Below, piece after piece: positions 33,853 to 41,860 of a DNA stretch of 64,000 bases (position 1 is the stretch's first letter; each line of letters starts with the position of its first letter). This stretch comes from Micromonospora sp. WMMD1102 (GTDB taxonomy: Bacteria > Actinomycetota > Actinomycetes > Mycobacteriales > Micromonosporaceae): positions 1,736,001 to 1,800,000 of the forward strand of contig NZ_JARUBN010000001.1 in assembly GCF_029626265.1 (NCBI RefSeq), written 5' to 3'. Made by a program: the position numbers and the translations under genes. Below the pieces are notes generated by a model that was given only the letters and a program-made list of their open reading frames with translations, ran no database searches and was not told the DNA's origin.

Positions 33853-35025
33853 TCAGTCGCGGGCTTCGGCCGGCGGGCGCCAGTCCGCGTACCGGGCCAT
33901 CGAGCGGAGCGCGACCCGGGGTGGCGTGAGCCGCATCGTCACGTTGCGTAGTCCTACCGCCAGTGGGTTGCGCAGCTGCTGTCCGAACCGGCCGACCAGG
34001 TAGGAGGCGCGGGCCACCTGCTGACTGCGCGGGCGGCGCTGCGCGTCGTACCGGGCGAGACCGGTCGACACCTCGGTGCCGTCCGGCAGGCTGGACCCGA
34101 GCACCACCGCGTCCTCGACGGCCTGTGCGGCACCCTGGCCCAGGTTGGGTGTCATGGCGTGCGCGGCATCGCCGAGCAGCGCCACCGCCCCCGTCACGTA
34201 GCTGCCCAGCGGGGTGCCGAGGTGGTAGAGGTCGTTGCGCAGCACCCCCTGCGGCCCTGTCGCGTCCAGCAGCGCCGGGATCGGCGCGTGCCAGGACCCG
34301 AACCGCTCCCGGACCGCCCGCAACTCGTCCGGCGCCCGTCCGCCCTCCGGGGCGTTCACCGCACCGAACCAGTAGACCCGGCCGTCGCCGAGCGGCACCA
34401 TCCCGAACTCGGCACCCGGGGCCCAGGTGATCGCCACCAGCAGCTCACCGGTCCACGGTGCGGCGGTCACCCCCCGCCAGGCGGTGCTGCCGACGTACGC
34501 CGGGGCGGGGGCGTCCGGCCACAGGCTGCGGCGTACCGCGCTGCGCAGCCCGTCCGCCCCGACCACCAGGTCGGCCCGGAGCGTGTCGCGGACGCCGCCG
34601 GAGACGTAGGTGACCTCGGCGGGTGGTCCGGCGACCAGCTCGACCACCTCCGCCCCGGTGTGCACGGCCGTGCCCTCGGGGAGGGCGGCGCGGAGGATCT
34701 CGTGCAGCGTCGCCCGGTGGATGCCCAGCGACTCCGTGCCGAGCTGGCCGGCCAGGTCGGCGGCGTCGAGCCGGGACAGCCACCGGCCGTCGGCGGTCCG
34801 GGTCCCGCCGGCCGCCTCCACCCGGCCGGCGGCCCGGATCCGCTCGTCGAGGCCGAGCGCCGCCAGCCCGGTCAGCGCGTTGGACAGCAGGGTGATTCCC
34901 GCGCCGACCGCCCCGAACGCGGGCGCCCGTTCCAGGACTGTCACCTGCCACCCGTGCCGGCGCAGCGCCAGGGCCGCGCAGAGACCGCCGATTCCGGCCC
35001 CGACCACCACTGCGGTCCGATCCAT
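33853..35025 (-). CDS. FAD-dependent aromatic-type monooxygenase
   Basis: 390 residues from the ATG of MDRTAVVVG. The FAD motif VVVGAGIGGLCAALAL is at the N-terminus, the DG motif is VVGADGLRSAVRRSLW, and the second FAD motif is LLGDAAHAMTPNLGQGAAQA. It matches single-component class A flavin hydroxylases (PHBH fold). The substrate is unknown. It is divergent from a TetR regulator, with two operator-like palindromes in between, so the enzyme is probably induced by its substrate or a related aromatic or antibiotic. Confidence 0.93.
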   Translation of the reverse strand: MDRTAVVVGAGIGGLCAALALRRHGWQVTVLERAPAFGAVGAGITLLSNALTGLAALGLDERIRAAGRVEAAGGTRTADGRWLSRLDAADLAGQLGTESLGIHRATLHEILRAALPEGTAVHTGAEVVELVAGPPAEVTYVSGGVRDTLRADLVVGADGLRSAVRRSLWPDAPAPAYVGSTAWRGVTAAPWTGELLVAITWAPGAEFGMVPLGDGRVYWFGAVNAPEGGRAPDELRAVRERFGSWHAPIPALLDATGPQGVLRNDLYHLGTPLGSYVTGAVALLGDAAHAMTPNLGQGAAQAVEDAVVLGSSLPDGTEVSTGLARYDAQRRPRSQQVARASYLVGRFGQQLRNPLAVGLRNVTMRLTPPRVALRSMARYADWRPPAEARD

Positions 35026-35050
35026 CCCGCCCACCTCCGAGAACTGGCCC

Positions 35051-35087
35051 TTCTACATCTGTAGAAGGCCATACTACAGCCGTAGAA
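35051..35087. promoter_or_regulatory. Twin TetR operators between monooxygenase and regulator
   Basis: Palindrome 1, ttctacatctgtagaa (35051-35066), is perfect with 7-bp arms. Palindrome 2, tactacagccgtagaa (35072-35087), matches it with two changes. Centres are 21 bp apart, two turns of the helix. Both lie in the short divergent spacer, as expected for TetR control of both genes. Confidence 0.85.
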
Positions 35088-35109
35088 ACGACATCGGAGG
35101 GAGCACCGG

Positions 35110-35799
35110 GTGACCGCAGGACGGGACCGGTTCGCCGTGATCACCGACGCCGCGATCGAACTGGTGGCGGAACTCGGCATGCGCGGACTCACCCACCGGG
35201 CCGTGGACGCCCGCGCCGGGCTGCCGCTCGGCTCGACCTCGGTGTACTTCCGGACCCGCAAGGCGCTGATCGAGGCGGTGGTACGCCGCCTCGCCGACCT
35301 TGACCGGGCCGACCTCGAAGCCACCGACCTGCCCACCGAGCCACCCGCCGAGTCACCCACCGAGCCACCCGCCGAGTCGCCTGCCTGGGGTGGACCGCTC
35401 GGACCCCGGGAACTCGACCAGCTCGCCGGCCGGATCGCGAACGTGCTCGACCACTGGCTGACCGCCGGACGCACCCGGACGCTGGCCCGGTACGCCTGCC
35501 TGCTGGAGGCCACCCACCACCCCGAGCTGCGGGAGATCCTCGCCTACGGCACCGCGTCCCGGAACCAGGCGCGGGCACTGCTCGCCCAGGCGGGTGCGGC
35601 GGACCCGGAGCGCAGCGGCAACCACCTCGTCGCCTGCGTGGACGGGCTGCTCTTCGACCGCCTGGCCGGGGCCGGTTCGCTTACCGCCCCGCCCCCCGGC
35701 AGCGAGCAGAACCGGCAGGACCTCCAGCAGGCCGTCCGCACCGTACTGTTCGCACTGGCCGGCGCCGACCCCTCGGCGCCGCCAGAGCCTGACCGGTGA
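35110..35799 (+). CDS. TetR-family transcriptional regulator
   Basis: 229 residues from a GTG with GGAGGGAG upstream. The HTH is near residues 10-50 (AAIELVAELGMRGLTHRAVDARAGL, then LGSTSVYFRTRKALIEAVV). A linker contains a duplicated TEPPAESP. The C-terminal ligand domain is helical with TLARYACLLEATHHPELREIL. It probably represses the divergent monooxygenase gene. Confidence 0.92.
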   Translation: MTAGRDRFAVITDAAIELVAELGMRGLTHRAVDARAGLPLGSTSVYFRTRKALIEAVVRRLADLDRADLEATDLPTEPPAESPTEPPAESPAWGGPLGPRELDQLAGRIANVLDHWLTAGRTRTLARYACLLEATHHPELREILAYGTASRNQARALLAQAGAADPERSGNHLVACVDGLLFDRLAGAGSLTAPPPGSEQNRQDLQQAVRTVLFALAGADPSAPPEPDR

Positions 35800-35826
35800 C
35801 GGTGACGGTGACGGTGACGGTGACGA
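35796..35826. repeat. ggtgac microsatellite over the TetR stop
   Basis: Five copies of ggtgac start at the TetR stop codon TGA, each containing a TGA. This hexanucleotide slippage tract does not alter the protein end. Confidence 0.85.
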
Positions 35827-35848
35827 CGCGGCGGTGAGCGTTCAGCGG

Positions 35849-35965
35849 TCAGCGGCGCCGGCCGCGCCGACCGGTCGGCCCGGCTCGCCGGCCGGCGAGC
35901 ACGGCCGCCGCGCAGGTGCCGAGCACGATGCCGGCGAACGGCAGGAACCGGAGCACCGCCTTCAC
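35849..35965 (-). CDS. 38-residue membrane peptide at the end of the formate dehydrogenase operon
   Basis: A GTG start overlaps the stop of the NrfD-like gene by 4 nt (GTGA). The peptide has a short basic N-terminus, one membrane helix (FLPFAGIVLGTCAAAVLAG) and a very basic C-terminus (GPTGRRGRRR). Coupled position and clean hydrophobicity argue that it is real. It could be a small accessory subunit of the membrane enzyme. I do not recognise a named family. Confidence 0.6.
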   Translation of the reverse strand: MKAVLRFLPFAGIVLGTCAAAVLAGRRAGPTGRRGRRR

Positions 35966-37077
35966 GGGTTCCGCCTGCGCCGGCCGGTACGCGCCGCCAC
36001 CCGGTCCCGCTGCGGCTGCACCGTGTACTTCGGATCACGCGCCGACGCCACCCCGGCCTGGAAGACGCCGAACCGGAGACAGACCGAACCGGCCAGCATC
36101 GCCACCGCGCCGGCCACCGTCGCCACTCGCCCGCCGGCCACCGTCGCCATCCGGCCGCCGGTCACCGTGGCGACCCGGCCGCCAATGCCCGGCCGCTCCC
36201 GCTGCCGTTGTCGGCCGGTCGGCCCGGCGCCGGCCGCCACCGCCAGGGCGCCGGCCGTGCTGAGCAGCCGGCCGGCCCGGAGCAGCCCGCCGGCCAACCC
36301 CTGCCGCATCGGCTCGGCCAGCATGCCGAGCCGGCGCTCCATCCGGTACGCCGCAGCCAGCTCGCCGGCCACACCGAGCAGCGCGGCCCGGCGGGCGGGA
36401 CCGGCCTCGGACGCGGGAGCGGCGAGCAGCCCGAGCGCACCGGCCGAGGCCGCCGCCGAGCTCGCGAAGAGCACCGGCAGTTCCCGGTACGCCTCGTGCC
36501 AGGCCGGTACGGCGGTGTCCGCGACGAGCGTCGCCGTGTACGAGGCGACAGCCGGCCCGAGCACGGCCGCGCCCAGCGTGCCGAGCCGGCCCAGCCGGGG
36601 CAGCCGACCGGTCACCGCGCTGCCGGCGGCGACAAGCGTCAGCGGGCCGTACCCGGCGAGCAGCCAGGAGCCGATGCTCATCGGCGAGGTCACCTTCACC
36701 ACCCGCAGCATGTGCAGGAACCGTTCCGGGCGACCCAGGTCGTGCACCAGCGAGTAGAGCGACCCGGCCAGCGCCACCCCGGCACCGGCCTTGAGCCCGG
36801 CGGCCAGCCTCGGCCGGCCGGTGAGTTCGGCGGCGGCGGCAAGCGTCGACGAGGCGCCGGCCAGCCCGCCCAGGAAGAGGTAGCCGGCGATGTCCGCCGC
36901 CTCCCAGGGCGGCGGCTTGAGCACCGGCCGGCCGTAGTAGGACCGGAACTCGGCCCGAGGCACCATCAGCCGCTCGCCGCGCTGCCGCCGACCGGGCCGG
37001 CCGGCCGAGCCGACCAGCGCGTCCCGCTCGACCGGCAGGTCCGGCGCGGCATCGAGGCGTACGTCGGTGTGCGTCAT
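35962..37077 (-). CDS. NrfD/PsrC-type membrane subunit of the formate dehydrogenase
   Basis: 371 residues from an ATG overlapping the FdhB stop by 4 nt. After PRAEFRSYYGRPVLKPPPWE come the hallmark AADIAGYLFLGGLAGASSTL and HDLGRPERFLHMLRVVKVTSPMS of NrfD proteins, with about eight membrane helices. A near-duplicated segment (VATVTGG, MATVAGG, VATVAGA) lies before the last helix. NrfD subunits bind quinone and receive electrons from the iron-sulphur subunit, here FdhB. Confidence 0.92.
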   Translation of the reverse strand: MTHTDVRLDAAPDLPVERDALVGSAGRPGRRQRGERLMVPRAEFRSYYGRPVLKPPPWEAADIAGYLFLGGLAGASSTLAAAAELTGRPRLAAGLKAGAGVALAGSLYSLVHDLGRPERFLHMLRVVKVTSPMSIGSWLLAGYGPLTLVAAGSAVTGRLPRLGRLGTLGAAVLGPAVASYTATLVADTAVPAWHEAYRELPVLFASSAAASAGALGLLAAPASEAGPARRAALLGVAGELAAAYRMERRLGMLAEPMRQGLAGGLLRAGRLLSTAGALAVAAGAGPTGRQRQRERPGIGGRVATVTGGRMATVAGGRVATVAGAVAMLAGSVCLRFGVFQAGVASARDPKYTVQPQRDRVAARTGRRRRNP

Positions 37078-38054
37078 CGGCGACCTCCGGGCAGGGCGGT
37101 GGCGGCCAGGGCGGCGAGCAGCCCGGCGGCGACAAGTGCGGTCCGGCGCCACATCGCCGGCAGGTCCCGGGTGGTGACCACCGGGTCGGGTGGCAGCCCG
37201 TACACCTCGGGCTCGTCCAGCAGCAGGAAGAACGCGCCCGCCCCGCCGACCCCGTCGTACGGGTCGGCGCCGTAGAGCCGGGCGTCGGTCACCCCGGCCG
37301 CCTGTAGCGCGTCCACCCGGGCGGCGGCCCTGGCCCGCAGCTCGGACAGCTCACCGAACTGGATCGAGTCCGTCGGGCAGCTCTTGGCGCAGGCCGGTTC
37401 CTGGCCGACCGAGAGCCGGTCGTAGCAGAGGGTGCACTTCCAGACCCGGCCGTCCCGCTCGCGCTTCTCGATCACCCCGTACGGGCAGGCCGGCACGCAG
37501 TAGCCGCAGCCGTTGCAGATGTCCTGCTGCACCACCACGGTGCCGAACTCGGTGCGGAACAGCGAACCGGTCGGGCAGACGTCCAGGCAGGCCGCGTGCG
37601 TGCAGTGCTTGCACACGTCCGACGACATCAGCCAGCGGAAGTCCATCCCGGGTACGGCGTCCACGTGCCCGTCCGGCGGTGCCGACCCCGGCATCCCGAG
37701 CGAGACGGCGGTCCGGCCGCCGGCCGCCCGGCGCAGCGCCTCGGGGACCTCGGCCGGGGCGAGCTGGGCCTCCTGCCGGCCGAGCCGGCGGGGCTGCTCG
37801 ACGAAGGCGACGTGCCGCCAGGAGTTCGCGCCGAGCTGGCCGGTGTTGTCGTACGACATGCCGGTGAAGTTCAGCCCGTCCTCGGGTACCGCGTTCCACT
37901 CCTTGCAGGCCACCTCGCACGCCTTGCAGCCGATGCAGACGCTGGTGTCGGTGAAGAAGCCGACCCGTTCCGGCGGCTGCGAATATCCGCCGGCGGTGGC
38001 CGGATCGCGCCGGTCCCCGGTCGTCTCGCGCAGGTCCGGAGCCACCGGCGTCAC
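37074..38054 (-). CDS. fdhB: Formate dehydrogenase iron-sulphur (beta) subunit
   Basis: 326 residues from a GTG overlapping the FdhA stop by 4 nt. Ferredoxin-type motifs for four [4Fe-4S] clusters are visible: CIGCKACEVACKEW, CKHCTHAACLDVCPTG, CNGCGYCVPACPYG and CTLCYDRL with CAKSCPTDSI. A C-terminal hydrophobic helix (TALVAAGLLAALAATALP) anchors it. It carries electrons from FdhA to the NrfD-like subunit. Confidence 0.95.
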   Translation of the reverse strand: MTPVAPDLRETTGDRRDPATAGGYSQPPERVGFFTDTSVCIGCKACEVACKEWNAVPEDGLNFTGMSYDNTGQLGANSWRHVAFVEQPRRLGRQEAQLAPAEVPEALRRAAGGRTAVSLGMPGSAPPDGHVDAVPGMDFRWLMSSDVCKHCTHAACLDVCPTGSLFRTEFGTVVVQQDICNGCGYCVPACPYGVIEKRERDGRVWKCTLCYDRLSVGQEPACAKSCPTDSIQFGELSELRARAAARVDALQAAGVTDARLYGADPYDGVGGAGAFFLLLDEPEVYGLPPDPVVTTRDLPAMWRRTALVAAGLLAALAATALPGGRR

Positions 38055-41000
38055 ACCTCGGTCCCGGTCGACGTGGTGACCCCGGCCCGGCGCTGGTAGT
38101 CCCGGACCAGCGCCACCCGCTCCGGGCCGCGTGGCCGCCGGCCGGGGCGGATGTCGGCGGAGAACGCCTTGCTCTCCTGGATGTGCGAGTTCGGGTCCAG
38201 CGAGATCGAGGTGAGTTCGTTGGCCGCGTCGCCCCGGCTGTGTCCGTTCGGTCCCCAGTGGAACGGCAGGCCGATCTGGTGCACCACCCGGCCGTCGACG
38301 CGCAGCGGCGCGATCCGCTCGGTCACCAGCACCCGGGCCTCGACCGCACCCCGGGCGGTGACGATGGTGGCCCAGCCGCAGTGCACCAGCCCGCGTTCGG
38401 CGGCCAGCTCGGGGGAGACCTCGCAGAAGAACTCCGGCTGCAACTCCGCCAGGTACGGCGTGAACCGGCTCATCCCGCCGGCCGTGAAGTGCTCGGTGAG
38501 CCGGTAGGTGGTGACGACGTACGGGAAGGTCTGCGTGCCGCGCTGCGAGCCGTTCGGGTGGTACCTGTTCTGCTCGTGCGGCCGGAGCAGCCGGGCCGGG
38601 TTGCGCTGCTGGCCGTAGAGCGGATTGTCCACAGGGGAGTCCTGTGGCTCGTAGTGCGTGGGCAGCGGGCCGTCCAGCACACCTGTCGGCGCGAAGAGCC
38701 AGCCGAGCCCGTCGGCCTGCATGATGAACGCGTCGGTGCCGCGCAGCGCGGCGATCCCCCTGGCGTCGGCCGGCGGCTCGTAGTCGGGTGGCTTGGTCGG
38801 CTCGAAGTCCGGCACGTCGTACCCGGTCCACCGGCCGGCGTCGGCGTCCCACCAGACGTACTTCTTCCGCTCGCTCCACGGCCGGCCGTCCGGCCGGGCC
38901 GAGGCCCGGTTGTAGAGCAGCCGCCGGTTCGCCGGCCAGGCCCACGCCCACTCCGGCGAGACCCAGTGCTGCTCCTCGGCCGGCCTGCGCCGGGCGGCCT
39001 GGTTGATCCCGTCGGAGTACACCCCGCAGTAGATCCAGCAGCCGCAGACCGTCGACCCGTCCTCGGCCAGCTCGGTGTACGTCGACAGCGGCCGGCCGTC
39101 GGCGTCCCAGCCGTTGATCTCGGCGAGTACCGCCTCGGAGTCCGGCTCGGCGGCCCGCCCCACGGTCGGATAGTCCCAGGTCAGGTCGAGAATCGGCCGG
39201 TCCTTCGGATCGGTCGAGCCGGCCAGCTTCTGCCGGATGAGCCGGCCCAGGTGGTACATGAACCAGAGGTCGCTGCGCCGGTCGTCGGCCGGCTCGACCG
39301 CCTGGTGGTGCCATTGCAGCAGCCGGTTGGTGTTGGTGAAGCTGCCGTCCTTCTCGGTGTGCGCCGCCGCCGGAAGCACGAAGACCTCGGTGCCGATCCG
39401 CTCGGTGGCCAGTTCGCCCGAGGCGATCTCCGGCCCGTCCTTCCACCACGTCGCGCTCTCGATCATGCTGAGGTCCCGGACCACCAGCCAGTCCAGCTTG
39501 GCCATGCCGAGCCGCTGCATCCGGGCGTTCGCCGAGCCGACCGCCGGGTTCTCGCCGAGCAGGAAGTAGCCCTTGCAGGTGCCGTTGAGCTGTTCGAAGA
39601 CAGTGTCGTAGTGCGAGTGGCTGCCGGTCAGCCGGGGCAGGTAGTCGAAGCAGAAGTCGTTCTCCGCCGTCGCCGCCGCCCCCCACCACGCCTTGAGCAG
39701 GCTCACCGTGTAGGCCCGCATGTTCGCCCAGAACCCCTTGCGGGCGGCGTCGGCGACGATGAAGTCGGCCAGGGTCTGCGTCTGGTGCGCGTGCGGCATC
39801 GGGATGTAGCCGGGCAGCAGGTTGAACAGCGTCGGTACGTCGGTCGAGCCCTGGATGCTGGCGTGCCCGCGCAGCGCCTGGATGCCGCCGCCGGGCCGGC
39901 CGATGTTGCCGAGCAGCAGTTGCAGGATGCTGGCCGCCCGGATGAACTGCGAGCCGTCGGAGTGCTGGGTCCAGCCGACCGCGTAGACGAACTCGCTGGT
40001 CCGCTCCGGGCCGGAGTTCTCCACCAGGTGCCGGCAGACCTGGGCGAAGACCTCCGGCGGAATGCCGCAGATCCGCTCGACCATCTCGGGGGTGTAGCGG
40101 GCGAAGTGCCGCTTGAGGATCTGGTAGACGCAGTGCGGGTCGGCCAGCGTCGGATCGCGGCGGGGCTGGCCGTCCAGGGCCGCGGTGCCGGAGCCGAACT
40201 TCTCGCCCCGGCCCGAGCCGCGCCCGTCCCGCTCCGCCGCACCCGCCGGCTCGTCACGGGCGCGTCCGGCCGCCACCCGGGCCTCGAACTGCCGGTCCCG
40301 CTCGCCGGTCGCCGAGACCAGCTGCACGCCCTCGTACTGCCAGCTCTCCTCCCGGTAGGTGTGGCTGTCCGGGTCGAAGCCGGAGAAGAGCCCGTCGAGG
40401 TCCTCGGTGTCCCGGAACCGCTCGTCGACGATCGTCGCGGCGTTCGTGTACGCCAGCACGTACTCCCGGAAGTCCCGGCCCTCGCTGAGTACGTGGTTGA
40501 TGATCCCGCCGAGGAAGGCGACGTCGGTGCCGGCCCGGATCGGCACGTACAGGTCGGCCAGCGCGCTGGTCCGGGTGAACCGCGGGTCGACGTGGATCAC
40601 GGTGGCGCCGCGGGCCTTGGCCGCCAGCACCCACTGGAAGCCGACCGGGTGCGCCTCGGCGAAGTTGGAGCCCTCGATCACGATGCAGTCGGCGTGCTGG
40701 AGGTCCTGCATGAAGGTGGTGGCCCCGCCGCGCCCGAACGAGGTGCCGAGGCCGATCACGGTGGAGCTGTGGCAGACCCGGGCCTGGTTCTCCACCTGGA
40801 TCACCCCGAGCGCGGTGAAGAGCTTCTTGATCAGGTAGTTCTCCTCGTTGTCCAGGGTGGCGCCGCCGAGGCTGGCGATCCCCATCGTGCGGGCCACCCG
40901 GGTCCCCTCGTGCTCCTCCTGCCAGGTCTGCTGCCGGGTCCGGACCACCCGCTCGGCGATCATCTCCATCGCGGTGTCGAGGTCGAGGTCCTGCCAGTCG

Positions 41001-41335
41001 GTCGCGTACGGCGAGCGGTAACGCACCTTGGACAGCCGACCCGGGTCGGTGGTCAGTTGCAGCGAGGCGGCGCCCTTCGGGCAGAGCCGTCCCCGGCTCA
41101 CCGGCGAGTCGGGGTCGCCCTCGATCTGCACCACCCGCTCGGCCGAGACGTAGACGTTCTGCGCGCAGCCGACCGCGCAGTACGGGCAGACGGACTTGAC
41201 CACCCGGTCGGCGTCGGCGGTCCGGGTGTGCAGGTCGGCGCTGTGCCGCGACTTCACCGAGGCGGCCCGGCCGGTCCGGTCCGGACCGGTGAGCTGGCGC
41301 CAGACCGGCCACGAGCCGATCGGTACTCCGCGCAC
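38051..41335 (-). CDS. fdhA: Formate dehydrogenase alpha subunit (Mo/W-bis-MGD), cysteine form
   Basis: 1094 residues from the GTG at 41335, which has AGGAGG 5 nt upstream. The [4Fe-4S] motif CPYCAVGC to LCPKGAASL is near residues 50-90. The metal-ligand position has Cys in NQARVCHSST (about residue 188; TGC codon at 40774-40772), where FdnG has selenocysteine. MGD-binding blocks include GSNFAEAHPVGF, GENPAVGSANARM and FVLPAAAHTEKDGSFTNTNR. No twin-arginine signal is visible, so the catalytic side appears to face the cytoplasm. A charged insertion (about nt 40180-40270) is unusual. It oxidises formate to CO2. Confidence 0.95.
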   Translation of the reverse strand: MRGVPIGSWPVWRQLTGPDRTGRAASVKSRHSADLHTRTADADRVVKSVCPYCAVGCAQNVYVSAERVVQIEGDPDSPVSRGRLCPKGAASLQLTTDPGRLSKVRYRSPYATDWQDLDLDTAMEMIAERVVRTRQQTWQEEHEGTRVARTMGIASLGGATLDNEENYLIKKLFTALGVIQVENQARVCHSSTVIGLGTSFGRGGATTFMQDLQHADCIVIEGSNFAEAHPVGFQWVLAAKARGATVIHVDPRFTRTSALADLYVPIRAGTDVAFLGGIINHVLSEGRDFREYVLAYTNAATIVDERFRDTEDLDGLFSGFDPDSHTYREESWQYEGVQLVSATGERDRQFEARVAAGRARDEPAGAAERDGRGSGRGEKFGSGTAALDGQPRRDPTLADPHCVYQILKRHFARYTPEMVERICGIPPEVFAQVCRHLVENSGPERTSEFVYAVGWTQHSDGSQFIRAASILQLLLGNIGRPGGGIQALRGHASIQGSTDVPTLFNLLPGYIPMPHAHQTQTLADFIVADAARKGFWANMRAYTVSLLKAWWGAAATAENDFCFDYLPRLTGSHSHYDTVFEQLNGTCKGYFLLGENPAVGSANARMQRLGMAKLDWLVVRDLSMIESATWWKDGPEIASGELATERIGTEVFVLPAAAHTEKDGSFTNTNRLLQWHHQAVEPADDRRSDLWFMYHLGRLIRQKLAGSTDPKDRPILDLTWDYPTVGRAAEPDSEAVLAEINGWDADGRPLSTYTELAEDGSTVCGCWIYCGVYSDGINQAARRRPAEEQHWVSPEWAWAWPANRRLLYNRASARPDGRPWSERKKYVWWDADAGRWTGYDVPDFEPTKPPDYEPPADARGIAALRGTDAFIMQADGLGWLFAPTGVLDGPLPTHYEPQDSPVDNPLYGQQRNPARLLRPHEQNRYHPNGSQRGTQTFPYVVTTYRLTEHFTAGGMSRFTPYLAELQPEFFCEVSPELAAERGLVHCGWATIVTARGAVEARVLVTERIAPLRVDGRVVHQIGLPFHWGPNGHSRGDAANELTSISLDPNSHIQESKAFSADIRPGRRPRGPERVALVRDYQRRAGVTTSTGTEV

Positions 41336-41354
41336 CTGCGCCTCCTGTCCTCGG

Positions 41355-41441
41355 GTCACCGGCCGGGTCGACTAAGCCCGTCCGTCACCGGCCGGCTCGA
41401 CCCAGCCCGTCGGTCACCGGCCGGGTCGACCGAGCCCGTCG
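41355..41441. repeat. 29-bp tandem triplication between the small HTH gene and fdhA
   Basis: Units starting at 41355, 41384 and 41413 are 29 bp long and differ at a few bases (gtcaccggccgggtcgac core). The third unit contains the stop codon of the upstream small gene. Confidence 0.93.
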
Positions 41442-41704
41442 GCATGGGCCCGCTCCCGCATCCAGTCGTGCACCCGGGACGACGAGGTCGGGTTGGCCTC
41501 GCGCGGGTTCACCAGGGCCTGGGAGCGGGACGGCAGGACGCCGGGCCGCTGCCGCTGCGCCCGGGTGACCGTGCCGCCGCCGTCGGCGGGGAGGCCGGTG
41601 CCGACCAGGTACGCCTGCCCGGCCGGGATGCCCAGCTCCGCGCCGATCTCCTGGTAGCCGCGCCCCTGGCCGACCAGGTGCAGCACCATCTCCTTGCTCG
41701 CCAC
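41414..41704 (-). CDS. Small HTH-like protein of the formate dehydrogenase operon
   Basis: 96 residues from a GTG. The N-terminus VASKEMVLHLVGQGRGYQEIGAELGIPAGQAYLVGTG resembles a resolvase-like helix-turn-helix (shown in part: YQEIGAELGIPAGQAYLV). The C-terminal part is Arg/Ala-rich and basic, with RVHDWMRERA. It is encoded directly upstream of fdhA on the same strand, so it probably belongs to the operon and may regulate or assist it. I recall similar small proteins next to actinobacterial formate dehydrogenases. Confidence 0.7.
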   Translation of the reverse strand: MASKEMVLHLVGQGRGYQEIGAELGIPAGQAYLVGTGLPADGGGTVTRAQRQRPGVLPSRSQALVNPREANPTSSSRVHDWMRERAHADGLGRPGR

Positions 41705-41803
41705 GCGGCCCCCGCTCGCCGTGCCGGCCCGGCACCTGCCGGCCGACCGCCTATCGCCGACAAGCCTCTCATTCCGCCCAGGCCACCGGAGCGGGTTTGC
41801 CGG

Positions 41804-41854
41804 CACGGACGGGGCCCCCGCCGGTCGTTTTCACACCGGCGGGGCCCGTCCGTG
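41804..41854. terminator. Long hairpin below the hydroquinone reductase gene
   Basis: Arms 41804-41825 and 41835-41854 pair over about 20 bp with two single-base bulges (cacggacggg...gccggt core). The loop is cgttttcac. It starts 7 nt after the stop of the gene at 41861-42943 and is probably its terminator. Confidence 0.8.
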
Positions 41855-41860
41855 GCGATC

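Noticed and set aside
40772..40774. Selenocysteine codon in fdhA
   Set aside because: The codon at the active-site position reads TGC, an ordinary cysteine codon; no in-frame TGA is present.
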